Shown one piece after another: positions 1 to 5,827 of a stretch of 22,318 bases of DNA. Numbering within the stretch: position 1 is the first letter of the stretch; every line of letters starts with the position of its first letter. Under the pieces are notes generated by a model that ran no database searches, was not told the origin of the DNA, and saw nothing but the letters and a program-made list of their open reading frames with translations. Source of the DNA: Candidatus Levybacteria bacterium RIFCSPLOWO2_12_FULL_37_14 (GTDB lineage Bacteria > Patescibacteriota > Microgenomatia > Levybacterales > UBA12049); the NCBI GenBank assembly GCA_001782645.1, contig MFPH01000029.1, positions 1 to 22,318 of the forward strand, given 5' to 3'. The translations under genes were made by a program, and so were the position numbers.

Positions 1-172
1 CAACTTGTTTTTGAATATCAAATTTCTCATTGCTGAATTTAAGATATTCTACGCCCTCCCCGATAAGAAAAATACTGACATTATCTTCATTTTTAAGAGC
101 TAGATTACCGAGTCTAAAAGCGTTCCAATTTTTTTCCGCGTTATTGGTCGACAGAATAATGGTAAGTTTCAT
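1..172 (-). CDS. DsrE/DsrF-like family protein, N-terminal part (runs off window)
   Basis: This is a minus-strand gene whose first 57 codons are inside the window; the rest lies beyond base 1. The translation starts MKLTIILSTNNAEKNWNAFR and continues with LGNLALKNEDNVSIFLIGEGVEY in two short runs. The pattern of a hydrophobic first strand, a TN(D/N)-E-WNAFRL-N-AL motif and an F-L-GEGVE strand is that of the DsrE/DsrF/TusD fold, a small Rossmann-like family whose best-known members handle sulfur (sulfur relay, persulfide carriers); many stand-alone members have no known job. The catalytic cysteine region, if there is one, is outside the window. The start is supported by an AAAGGA Shine-Dalgarno-like stretch about seven bases before the ATG, one of very few in this window. 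Family assignment comes from memory of the motif. Confidence 0.7.
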   Translation of the reverse strand, partial: MKLTIILSTNNAEKNWNAFRLGNLALKNEDNVSIFLIGEGVEYLKFSNEKFDIQKQV

Positions 173-223
173 ATTAAATTCCTTTATATACTATTCTAAC
201 AAATTTAGGCCCCGCTTGATGAA

Positions 224-272
224 GGATCTTCACCGCCGCCCCCTCGTCCTCCCAGTCGTCATCGAAGTTTAG
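224..272. repeat. GC-rich ~49-bp repeat, copy A
   Basis: It starts GGATCT and contains CCGCCGCCC, AGTC/GTCCT and a GAAG-TTAG end. Two similar units lie at 1562-1611 and 2463-2511 in the same orientation. Copies A and C match at roughly 35 of 49 positions by eye. In an otherwise A/T-rich region the GC block stands out. Confidence 0.65.
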
Positions 273-346
273 TATCGGTGTTATCCTAAACTTGTTTCAG
301 GATCTAAATTGCTTTCTTTTTGTGTTTTCCGCAAAAAAGAATATTT

Positions 347-400
347 CCCTAGGTTCGAAGCTAATCAACACCCGGTGTTGTTTTGTATCTGAACCTAAGG
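347..400. repeat. Nested inverted repeat
   Basis: Outer arms CCCTAGGTTC (347-356) and GAACCTAAGG (391-400) pair at 9 of 10 positions. Inside them CAACACC and GGTGTTG (366-380) form a second, perfect 7-bp stem around one base. It could fold as a small structured RNA on either strand or be the remains of a mobile element end. No known RNA family was recognised. Confidence 0.5.
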
Positions 401-489
401 ATTTTAAATTTACTTACGCACGAAAATTTAACGCGCTTTGCCAGATACCAGATGGCACTTGGCTTTGTTTCAACGCTCGCTGCCTTCAT
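361..489 (-). CDS. Possible small leaderless ORF, 42 residues, unknown
   Basis: The frame reads MKAASVETKPSAIWYLAKRV, continues as a basic, aromatic-rich tail and ends RYKTTPGVD at TAG. The only support is a promoter-like TGTTATAAC on the minus strand (extended -10 form) six bases before the ATG, the same spacing seen in front of several clear genes here, and sensible codon use. The 3' end lies inside the inverted repeat at 347-400, so the tail may be repeat-derived. I recognise no family. It may equally be non-coding DNA. Confidence 0.25.
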   Translation of the reverse strand: MKAASVETKPSAIWYLAKRVKFSCVSKFKILRFRYKTTPGVD

Positions 490-550
490 GATTACGTTAT
501 AACATTATGCGGATAGGAGGAGATATTTTCGTGTGACATCTATGGCTAAA

Positions 551-567
551 ATATTCTTGAAGAATAT
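551..567 (-). terminator. Weak A/T-rich hairpin with T-run after GNAT gene
   Basis: On the minus strand ATATTCTT and AAGAATAT form a perfect 8-bp stem around one base, followed by TTTT. It lies about 10 bases past the GNAT-cupin stop codon. With no G/C pairs except two it would be a weak terminator at best. Confidence 0.35.
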
Positions 568-576
568 CGTTAGAAT

Positions 577-1536
577 TTATTCTTGGAGATTTTCATAGCG
601 ACCATCTTCATAGGGTGGGAAACAGATCTCGTAGGCTACCAAGGGGGAATCTTTATCTGCCTGCCATTGCATTTTCTCTCCAATTGCAACTGCTACGACA
701 AAGGGTTTTTGAGTATTGTTGTCCACAGAATGTTTCTCTTGAGTACCGTCCGGTTTAGCTATAACTAGTCTGCCTTTTCCTGACACATATCCTTCAATAG
801 TCCTATTTCCTTTTAAAACTCTTTGTAAAGGTGTTTTAAAACCCGGTTCAATCCTAATTACTCCCAAGTCCTTACTGTTATCTCCATCAAACGTATAAAC
901 ATCACATTCTACGCCAGTGGCAACCTTCGTAGTTTCTACAAAAGAGATTGGTTGAATACTGCTCTCAAAATCAAAAGTATTCAATTGAGAGATATTTTGT
1001 TCCTTATTCTTTGAATAGCGAATTTTTCCATCATGTTTTCCAGTTTCTTGATAACCTGCTTTAAGAAGAACCTTTTCAGAAGAAATATTTCCTTCGGCGA
1101 TATCTCCATAAATAATTTTATAATTTAAGAAATCAAATCCGTAATTCGTTAGTATCTCAACTGCTTTTACCATATATCCTTTTTTCTGAAACTCGGAACC
1201 CAGATAATATCCGACTTCTCCTCGCGTTGAGCCTTTTTCATATGGCGTGAGATTTATGCTTCCCGCCATCTGTCTTTCTTTATTTCGAATGGCAAATCTT
1301 AATCTTTCAGGATTCTTGGGGTGCTCTATACTTTCCCGTACCGATTGCAGAGTTGGATATTTATCTGCGGTATCGTCTCCAAATTGAGACAAATGACTTC
1401 TATTTCTATCTATTAATGCAAAAATTTCTTCCGAATCCCGGAGCGTAAACTGTCTAAGAACAATTCCGCCATCGGAAGATACGATCTCAATGGGATTATT
1501 GTTAAACTCTTTATTTGGATGGATTTCACTAGCCAT
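577..1536 (-). CDS. GNAT N-acetyltransferase fused to a cupin-like domain
   Basis: The 319-residue protein has two parts. Residues about 22-180 resemble RimJ/RimL-type GNAT acetyltransferases, which move an acetyl group from acetyl-CoA to an amine: an IVLRQFTLRDSEEIFALID start, the beta-strand AGSINLTPY, GEVGYYLGSEFQKKGYMVKA (the Q/RxxGxG/A-type CoA-binding loop, here QKKGYM) and GNISSEKVLLKAGYQETG. Residues about 195-319 form a beta-rich C-terminal domain ending PLVAYEICFPPYEDGRYENL, which looks like a small cupin fold such as is found in sugar- or metal-binding proteins. The substrate is unknown. The ATG lies six bases after a perfect TATAAT box and has no Shine-Dalgarno sequence, so the transcript may be leaderless. 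The GNAT part is secure; the cupin call is less so. Confidence 0.8.
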   Translation of the reverse strand: MASEIHPNKEFNNNPIEIVSSDGGIVLRQFTLRDSEEIFALIDRNRSHLSQFGDDTADKYPTLQSVRESIEHPKNPERLRFAIRNKERQMAGSINLTPYEKGSTRGEVGYYLGSEFQKKGYMVKAVEILTNYGFDFLNYKIIYGDIAEGNISSEKVLLKAGYQETGKHDGKIRYSKNKEQNISQLNTFDFESSIQPISFVETTKVATGVECDVYTFDGDNSKDLGVIRIEPGFKTPLQRVLKGNRTIEGYVSGKGRLVIAKPDGTQEKHSVDNNTQKPFVVAVAIGEKMQWQADKDSPLVAYEICFPPYEDGRYENLQE

Positions 1537-1542
1537 AAGGTA

Positions 1543-1548
1543 ATTATA
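1543..1548 (-). promoter_or_regulatory. -10 box of the GNAT-cupin gene
   Basis: Perfect TATAAT on the minus strand, six bases before the ATG at 1536. At the usual 6-8 base distance transcription would start at or next to the ATG. No good -35 box is visible. Confidence 0.5.
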
Positions 1549-1561
1549 TCAAAAGTCCTTA

Positions 1562-1611
1562 GGATTCTGCGCCGTTGCGCCCCGTCCTCCTCGGTTGTCA
1601 TTGAGGCTTAG
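1562..1611. repeat. GC-rich ~49-bp repeat, copy B, overlapping a gene end
   Basis: Similar to copies at 224-272 and 2463-2511 (GGAT, CGCC, GTCCT, GTTGTCATTGA, CTTAG). It covers the stop codon (1598-1600) and last few codons (encoding KPQ) of the 193-residue gene, so the repeat supplies that protein's C-terminus. Confidence 0.6.
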
Positions 1612-2179
1612 GGGGAGGATTTAAAGCCCTTTGGATAAAATTTAATATTTCTATTGCTGCTTCAAGCTCTTCTGGGGTTGCTTCTTCGCGGTAACGGTTT
1701 TTAACAGAGTATCTGTTGCCCATTTTTAGAATAGGATTCCAATGTTCGCCCTCTTTCTCAATATGGAATATTTCCATTTCCTCTGGTCCTACGTCCCCAA
1801 TGGAAACAAAGATTGACATCCCCTTTGTCCATTGATCGCCATAGCTTGGAATCACTATATGATCTTTTAGTTGAACTTTGATTTTTCGACCTTCAAATTC
1901 AAAAGGAATTGGGGGAAGAGATCTATAGTCATCTGGTTTTTCATCTGAATTTTTCGCTACTTTTCTGTCTGGTTGTTTGAAAATATCCCCCAGTATTTTT
2001 AGTATTTTTGTTTGTTTAGGTTGTGGATTTTCTGTGGGATGTAGTAGGCTATTCGCTAACAGGAAGATTTCGTTGGCGCGAAGATTCTTCTGTCTTTCAA
2101 TCGTCCTTTGCCCTATATCTCTAGCCATTTCTGGTAAGATATTCTTTAAGGACTGTGGAGGCACATTTTCCTTTAGCAT
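1598..2179 (-). CDS. Unrecognised protein, 193 residues
   Basis: I do not recognise a family. The protein has no signal peptide or membrane segment and should be cytoplasmic. Residues 1-60 are probably helical and mixed in charge (ARDIGQRTIERQKNLRANEI). A basic, proline-containing linker follows, and residues about 90-165 look like a beta-rich domain (FEFEGRKIKVQLKDHIVIPS, then GMSIFVSIGDVGPEEMEIFHI), possibly a small binding domain. Residues 168-186 form an acidic helix (EEATPEELEAAIEILNFI), and the tail is NPPPKPQ. The last codons and stop lie inside a GC-rich repeat, so the original C-terminus may have been replaced. A perfect TATAAT stands eight bases before the ATG. Even codon use and length argue that it is real. 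Confidence 0.65.
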   Translation of the reverse strand: MLKENVPPQSLKNILPEMARDIGQRTIERQKNLRANEIFLLANSLLHPTENPQPKQTKILKILGDIFKQPDRKVAKNSDEKPDDYRSLPPIPFEFEGRKIKVQLKDHIVIPSYGDQWTKGMSIFVSIGDVGPEEMEIFHIEKEGEHWNPILKMGNRYSVKNRYREEATPEELEAAIEILNFIQRALNPPPKPQ

Positions 2180-2187
2180 AGGAGGAG

Positions 2188-2193
2188 ATTATA
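2188..2193 (-). promoter_or_regulatory. -10 box of the 193-residue gene
   Basis: Perfect TATAAT on the minus strand, eight bases before the ATG at 2179; no Shine-Dalgarno sequence in between (the bases are CTCCTCCT). This suggests a transcript with little or no leader. Confidence 0.5.
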
Positions 2194-2270
2194 CATTTAA
2201 TCGGATATCTAATGCAAATTAGCATTTTAGAGTTGTTTTTGAGAGGGCAAAAAAAAGAGTGAGGCAAATT

Positions 2271-2299
2271 GAGTTCCCACCTTCCATGCGGGAGAGTAG
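2271..2299. repeat. GAGTTCCCACCT hairpin unit, copy 1 (degenerate)
   Basis: Begins GAGTTCCCACCTTCCA like the copy at 2892, then diverges (TGCGGGAGAGTA). Only TCCC/GGGA still pair. Confidence 0.55.
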
Positions 2300-2322
2300 G
2301 AGGAGAACAATCCTCGCGAACC

Positions 2323-2348
2323 ACTCTAATGATATGTATCATTAGAGT
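2323..2348. repeat. 26-bp palindrome
   Basis: ACTCTAATGATA pairs perfectly with TATCATTAGAGT around a 2-base centre (TG). Twelve-base perfect arms are far beyond chance in a short stretch. It has no T-run, so it is not an obvious terminator; an operator, recombination site or cruciform-prone element are possible. Confidence 0.7.
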
Positions 2349-2404
2349 ACCAACAAAAAGCCTTCCTTCTGGCGGGAGCGGTATTAGAACCTGTTTGTTG
2401 TATA

Positions 2405-2454
2405 AACCGAGTTCCCACCTGAACCGAGTTCCCACCTGGAAGGTGGGGAGAATG
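2405..2454. repeat. 17-bp tandem duplication and hairpin unit copies 2 and 3
   Basis: AACCGAGTTCCCACCTG occurs twice head to tail (2405-2421 and 2422-2438) without a mismatch. The second one runs on into a full hairpin, CCCACCT-GGA-AGGTGGG (2431-2447). The duplication seems recent because it is exact. Confidence 0.75.
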
Positions 2455-2462
2455 TTTGGTGG

Positions 2463-2511
2463 GGATCTGTGCCGCCGCCCTCTAGTCCTGCTGGTTGTAA
2501 TTGAAGTGTAA
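2463..2511. repeat. GC-rich ~49-bp repeat, copy C
   Basis: GGATCTGTGCCGCCGCCC start, matching copy A at 224-272 closely. It ends two bases from the stop codon of the ComB-like relic and follows hairpin copy 3 by a few bases. Confidence 0.65.
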
Positions 2512-2513
2512 TT

Positions 2514-2933
2514 TTATAAATCTATTCTCCTGAGGTGGATTAATTTGTCTTCACCTAAATTTGCCTTTAAGACAAAATTGAATTTATCTAATTCAAGAGC
2601 AAGTAAAAAATCACTCTTTGAATGTTTAGACCTAGGATTAATGAGATAATTTATTCCTGATTTATGTTTAATTAGATTCTTTTTAATATTTTCTATTTCC
2701 AAAGGTTTCTCTTCAAAATACCCTTTGATATGTTTTGCAAACATTAAGTCCTCGTTATCGTCAGATGTTCCACTGGTGCAAAATAAATGAACTAAACTGG
2801 GATTCTCTTTCTTAATGTAATTTATTATTGCTTTGGCATTAACAAAACTCCCAGTGATGACTTTCTTTGTATGCTTCAATCTTGAGTTCTTGAGTTCCCA
2901 CCTTCCAGGTGGGAGAGTAATAAGTAGGCGCAA
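2514..2933 (-). pseudogene. 5'-truncated relic of a ComB-like 2-phosphosulfolactate phosphatase
   Basis: The readable frame gives about 139 residues, but only the last ~118 look like a protein. KKVITGSFVNAKAIINYI, VHLFCTSGTSDDNEDLMFAK and SDFLLALELDKFNFVLKANL follow the order of the C-terminal half of ComB (2-phosphosulfolactate phosphatase family), whose members are usually near 230-250 residues. The N-terminal half, which holds the family's conserved Asp/Arg and NGT motifs, is missing. The first codons (RLLITLPPGRWELK) are simply the hairpin repeat at 2892-2919 read as protein, and the only start would be TTG. I infer that the gene was cut at or near this repeat and is no longer functional. 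The family assignment from half a protein is moderate. Confidence 0.6.
2892..2919. repeat. GAGTTCCCACCT hairpin unit, copy 4 (best preserved)
   Basis: TCCCACCT (2896-2903), loop TCC, AGGTGGGA (2907-2914): a perfect 8-bp stem, followed by GAGTA. It lies exactly where recognisable ComB-like sequence begins. Confidence 0.7.
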
Positions 2934-2952
2934 CGGATTTTTGTCAAATTAG

Positions 2953-2986
2953 CGTGAATTTGAAACAGTTTTCGCACAAATTCACG
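2953..2986. repeat. Inverted repeat with 10-bp arms
   Basis: CGTGAATTTG and CAAATTCACG pair perfectly around a 14-base loop. No long T-run follows on either strand. It lies between the SET gene terminator and the ComB relic. Confidence 0.55.
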
Positions 2987-3001
2987 GCATTTTGAGTTAT
3001 T

Positions 3002-3031
3002 AAAAACCCATCGGGGATCTACCCCTCCCCG
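3002..3031 (-). terminator. Rho-independent terminator of the SET-domain gene
   Basis: Downstream of the stop codon at 3038-3040 the minus strand reads CGGGG, ten bases, CCCCG, then ATGGG and TTTTT. An alternative stem GGGG-TAGAT-CCCC lies inside. Position, GC stem and T-run fit a terminator. Confidence 0.65.
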
Positions 3032-3037
3032 TTTGGT

Positions 3038-3538
3038 CTATTTTATTTTTTCCTGCAGATAAGAAGAAAAGTAATTCTTATACTTTTTTTGTAAATCTTT
3101 CTTCATCCAATCTTTACCTGTAATAATTTTACGGCAGTTTTTTGATTTGCAATTGCATGCAAATTGATCTTTATTATTATCAAACATAGCGTAGTCCAGC
3201 AGTAGTTCTTGTCCAGCTTCTATTTTGTGCATTGCGACGAAAATAATATTGCCTAGTAAGCCAAGATTGGGATTGCAGGAATGATTGACGAAGGTCATTA
3301 TATTATTAAATTCTTCTTTTGATAAAGGAGCAAGGTATAGATTATCTAAAATTTGCAGATCTGAGTCATCAACAACGTCTCTGTATTTATACAATTCCTT
3401 GTCAGTTATTATATGTCCTGCTCTTATTACCGCAATCTCTCCTTTGTTAATTGGTGTTTTCGCAAACAGGCCATTTCCATCGATTAAACTCTTTTTAATC
3501 TCCGTTTTTGGAGACCTATATGATTTAAGAAGCGCCAT
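3038..3538 (-). CDS. SET-domain protein lysine methyltransferase
   Basis: The 166-residue protein is essentially one SET domain, which uses S-adenosylmethionine to methylate lysine side chains. Visible hallmarks in order: GNGLFAKTPINKGE (21-34, cofactor-binding start of SET), the pseudoknot motif FVNHSCNPN (83-91), EAGQELLLDY (107-116, with the active-site tyrosine) and a post-SET cysteine cluster CNCKSKNC (128-135), which with the SET cysteine C88 can hold a zinc ion. There is no signal peptide, so it acts in the cytoplasm. The target protein is unknown; nothing in the neighbourhood names one. The gene is alone between a promoter-like TATAAT (3555-3560) and a terminator. SET proteins with intact post-SET motifs are typical of eukaryotes but occur in scattered bacteria. 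Confidence 0.9.
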   Translation of the reverse strand: MALLKSYRSPKTEIKKSLIDGNGLFAKTPINKGEIAVIRAGHIITDKELYKYRDVVDDSDLQILDNLYLAPLSKEEFNNIMTFVNHSCNPNLGLLGNIIFVAMHKIEAGQELLLDYAMFDNNKDQFACNCKSKNCRKIITGKDWMKKDLQKKYKNYFSSYLQEKIK

Positions 3539-3554
3539 ATATTTGAATAAATGA

Positions 3555-3560
3555 ATTATA
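3555..3560 (-). promoter_or_regulatory. -10 box of the SET-domain gene
   Basis: TATAAT on the minus strand, 16 bases before the ATG at 3538. It overlaps the divergent ftsK control region, so the two promoters lie back to back within 40 bases. Confidence 0.4.
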
Positions 3561-3566
3561 TCTTAC

Positions 3567-3594
3567 TTGTAGTCTTATTCATAGGTGTTATAAT
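3567..3594 (+). promoter_or_regulatory. ftsK promoter (extended -10)
   Basis: TTGTAG (3567-3572), 16-base spacer, TGTTATAAT with an extended -10 TG (3586-3594). The predicted start point near 3601 is only about 7 bases before the ATG at 3608. Confidence 0.6.
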
Positions 3595-3607
3595 AGTTTA
3601 TATACCT

Positions 3608-5725
3608 ATGCCCAGAAGAAAACATTACCGGAAAAATAAGTTTAAATTAAAGTTAAAGAAAGGCACTATTTATTCTATCTTTGCCTTTGGATTTATCGTT
3701 GTAGGCATTATTCTTCTTTTGTCTTTTACCAAAAACGGGAACTCTTTTCTGATGATAAACAATCTTCTGGGTCGATATTTTGGTAGTGTTGCAATTCTTT
3801 TTCCTTTTGTTCTGATATTCTTTGGATTTCTATTTTTAAAACTAAGACTCTTTCTATCCGGAATAAATGTTTCAATCGGATTTTTATTATTTTTTATCTC
3901 TTTGGACGCGCTTCTTAAGCAAGGAATGGCTGGAAAAGAATTTTTTAAAATTCTTTCAGATGTCCTAACGGATATTGGTGCGAATGTAGTTTATTTCGCA
4001 GGAGTTTTAGTTGGTTTAATAGTATTTTTTAATACTTCTGTTGATCAAGTTGTGGAATTCGTGCAACGCATATTTAAAAATCTTTATAGACTTTTTCCAA
4101 GCCAATTGCGTGGTTTTTTTAAGAATAAAAAATCATCAGGATTTAAAGAAAACCCGATGAGGATAAAAGGCGGATCAAAAATTATCCCCAATCTGTCTAC
4201 GGGCCCAATGGTTATTAATTCTTCAACGATTAATAAAGAACCCCCTCTTATCGCAGATCAATTAGTCAGTAATTCCTTAACCAAAGCAGGTCTTTGGGAG
4301 TATCCTCCCTTATCCCTTCTTGCTGATGCAACGTCACAAAAAGCTGACAGGGGAGATATAAAAGGCATTGCAAAAATAATAGAGGAAACTTTGGACAGTT
4401 TTTCCATCAGGGCAAAAGTCGTTGAGGTAAATGAGGGTCCGGCAGTTACACAATACGCTTTGCAAGTTGGTCTTGGAACAAAATTATCCAAGATTACGGC
4501 TTTAGCAAACGATTTGGCTTTAAGAACAGAGGCGCCGACCGGTCAAATCAGAATTGAGGCGCCAATTCCGGGCAGAAATCTAGTCGGAATAGAAATTCCA
4601 AATAGAAGTTTGGAAGTTGTAACTTTAAAAACAATGCTTGAATCCAACATTATGAATAAAAGTAAATCCAAACTTATCGTTTCTCTTGGTCTGGACGTAT
4701 CGGGGAATCCTGTTGTTGCCAATATAGCCAAGATGCCGCATGTTTTGATTGCCGGAACAACAGGTTCGGGAAAATCCGTTCTTATCAATTCCTTCATATC
4801 CTCCCTTCTTTTCAGAGCCTCTCCTGCGGAGGTGAAACTTATTTTGATAGATCCTAAAAGAGTGGAATTGACAGGCTATAACGGCATACCGCATTTAATG
4901 ACACCGGTTATTGTTGAGGTTGAAAAAATATTAGCATCTTTGAAGTGGGCAATGGATGAAATGGATAGGCGCTATAAGAAATTTGCAGAGGGAGGAGTAA
5001 GAAATATAGATTCATACAATGAATTTGCCGGATTTCAGGCTCTTCCTTATATTGTAATTTTAATAGATGAACTTGCGGATTTAATGGCATTTGCGCCGGT
5101 TGACGTAGAAGATGCAATCGCTCGGCTTGCTCAAATGGCCAGGGCAACAGGAATTCATCTGGTAGTTTCCACGCAAAGACCGTCAGTTGATGTTATAACA
5201 GGTTTAATTAAGGCAAATATTCCCTGCCGCATTGCCTTTAATGTTTCTTCTATGATTGATTCCAGAGTTATTCTGGATACTCCGGGTGCAGAAAAACTTT
5301 TGGGACGGGGAGACATGCTTTATGTTCCTCCCGATCAGGCCAAGCCAACGCGTATCCAAGGAGCATTTGTTTCAGATAAAGAAGTAAGAAAGCTTGTGGA
5401 ATTTCTTAAGGCCAAGAATCCGCCGGTTCAATACACAGAGGAAGTTATTTCCAGTCCTTTAGTTCTTAAAAAAGCAGGAGGTCCATCTATTGGAGGTGAT
5501 GGGAAGGATGCACTTTTTGAAGAAGCAATCAGATGCGTATGTCAATATGATCGGGCTTCGGCATCGCTTCTGCAAAGACGGCTTCAAGTAGGATATTCAA
5601 GGGCAGCCAGAATTTTGGATCAGCTAGAGGCTGCCGGAGTTGTAGGCCCAGCAGAGGGATCGAAACCACGGGAGGTGATAGGAAAAAACGCTGATGAAAT
5701 CATCAACGCCCTTCATCAAGGATAA
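3608..5725 (+). CDS. ftsK: DNA translocase FtsK/SpoIIIE
   Basis: FtsK pumps chromosomal DNA through the closing division septum using ATP. The 705-residue protein has about four membrane segments in residues 22-141, a short linker, the alpha/beta motor and a C-terminal winged-helix (gamma) domain. Visible in the motor are the beta-region motif EGPAVTQYAL, Walker A GTTGSGKS (383-390), DPKRVELTGYNGIPHL, Walker B ILIDELAD (484-491) and QMARATGIHLVVSTQRPSVDVITG. The gamma domain starts near residue 634 and contains ASASLLQRRLQVGYSRAARI. I chose ATG 3608 (MPRRKHYRKN) over 3551 because a good extended -10 promoter at 3586-3594 would place the transcript start after 3551, and because a short basic N-terminus before the first membrane helix is usual. 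It heads a plus-strand group with a rodZ-like gene, consistent with a division/cell-shape cluster. Confidence 0.95.
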   Translation: MPRRKHYRKNKFKLKLKKGTIYSIFAFGFIVVGIILLLSFTKNGNSFLMINNLLGRYFGSVAILFPFVLIFFGFLFLKLRLFLSGINVSIGFLLFFISLDALLKQGMAGKEFFKILSDVLTDIGANVVYFAGVLVGLIVFFNTSVDQVVEFVQRIFKNLYRLFPSQLRGFFKNKKSSGFKENPMRIKGGSKIIPNLSTGPMVINSSTINKEPPLIADQLVSNSLTKAGLWEYPPLSLLADATSQKADRGDIKGIAKIIEETLDSFSIRAKVVEVNEGPAVTQYALQVGLGTKLSKITALANDLALRTEAPTGQIRIEAPIPGRNLVGIEIPNRSLEVVTLKTMLESNIMNKSKSKLIVSLGLDVSGNPVVANIAKMPHVLIAGTTGSGKSVLINSFISSLLFRASPAEVKLILIDPKRVELTGYNGIPHLMTPVIVEVEKILASLKWAMDEMDRRYKKFAEGGVRNIDSYNEFAGFQALPYIVILIDELADLMAFAPVDVEDAIARLAQMARATGIHLVVSTQRPSVDVITGLIKANIPCRIAFNVSSMIDSRVILDTPGAEKLLGRGDMLYVPPDQAKPTRIQGAFVSDKEVRKLVEFLKAKNPPVQYTEEVISSPLVLKKAGGPSIGGDGKDALFEEAIRCVCQYDRASASLLQRRLQVGYSRAARILDQLEAAGVVGPAEGSKPREVIGKNADEIINALHQG

Positions 5726-5728
5726 ATA

Positions 5729-5815
5729 AAAGTTCAAAGTGAAAAATTAAAAGTTACAGTTTAAAGTTAAAAATTTTTAATTTTGAATTATAATTTTGAA
5801 CTTTGCATTTTGCAT
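5729..5815. repeat. A/T-rich inverted and direct repeats between ftsK and the rodZ-like gene
   Basis: AAAGTTCAAA (5729-5738) pairs with TTTGAACTTT (5795-5804), a 14-bp palindrome TTAAAAATTTTTAA lies between (5767-5780), and TTTGCATTTTGCATTTTTA follows. The words TTCAAAGTG and TGCAAAG recur at 22300-22318. There is no GC stem, so it is a poor terminator. Confidence 0.55.
5789..5794 (+). promoter_or_regulatory. Possible -10 box of the rodZ-like gene
   Basis: TATAAT about 33 bases before the ATG at 5828, within A/T-rich repeats. In such sequence a TATAAT by chance is likely, so support is weak. Confidence 0.3.
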
Positions 5816-5827
5816 TTTTAATTTGTT

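Larger units (their letters stand above)
173..576. other. 404-base stretch without a confident gene; repeats and hairpins
   Basis: The stretch holds the promoter region of the DsrE-like gene, one copy of a GC-rich ~49-bp repeat (224-272), a nested inverted repeat (347-400), a possible 42-codon minus-strand ORF (361-489) and an A/T-rich hairpin just after the GNAT gene (551-567). Plus-strand open frames here have odd composition and no recognisable motif, so I do not call them genes. Confidence 0.6.
2180..2513. other. 334-base gene-free stretch packed with repeats
   Basis: It contains the promoter of the 193-residue gene, three copies of the TCCCACCT hairpin unit, a perfect 17-bp tandem duplication (2405-2438), a 26-bp palindrome (2323-2348) and copy C of the GC-rich repeat. 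No reading frame with protein-like character is visible. It looks like a landing zone for small repeats. Confidence 0.6.

Noticed and set aside
30..272. Plus-strand open frame at the left edge
   Set aside because: It lies opposite the DsrE-like gene and its last part is just the GC-rich repeat, which gives the same peptide at 2463-2511. No protein-like features.
349..363. GGTTCGAA, resembling a tRNA T-loop
   Set aside because: The flanking bases do not form a T-stem, and no D-arm, anticodon arm or acceptor stem could be found on either side.
292..516. Plus-strand 74-codon open frame
   Set aside because: Cys/Phe-rich composition unlike neighbours, runs through the nested inverted repeat, no promoter or start signal.
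2121..2435. Minus-strand 104-codon frame over the repeat cluster
   Set aside because: Most of it is the hairpin repeat and palindrome translated, and it overlaps the start of the 193-residue gene in another frame.
2271..2919. Repeats considered as a CRISPR array
   Set aside because: Units are unevenly spaced, degenerate and self-complementary in different ways; no regular spacers and no cas genes nearby.
3551..3607. Upstream ATG start for ftsK adding 19 residues
   Set aside because: An extended -10 promoter (3586-3594) lies inside this stretch, so the transcript would begin after that ATG; the extension would also add an odd extra hydrophobic segment.
4258..5147. Long minus-strand open frames opposite ftsK, and similar ones opposite rpoB and rpoC
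   Set aside because: They are mirror frames of strongly conserved genes, with no promoter, start signal or recognisable protein features.
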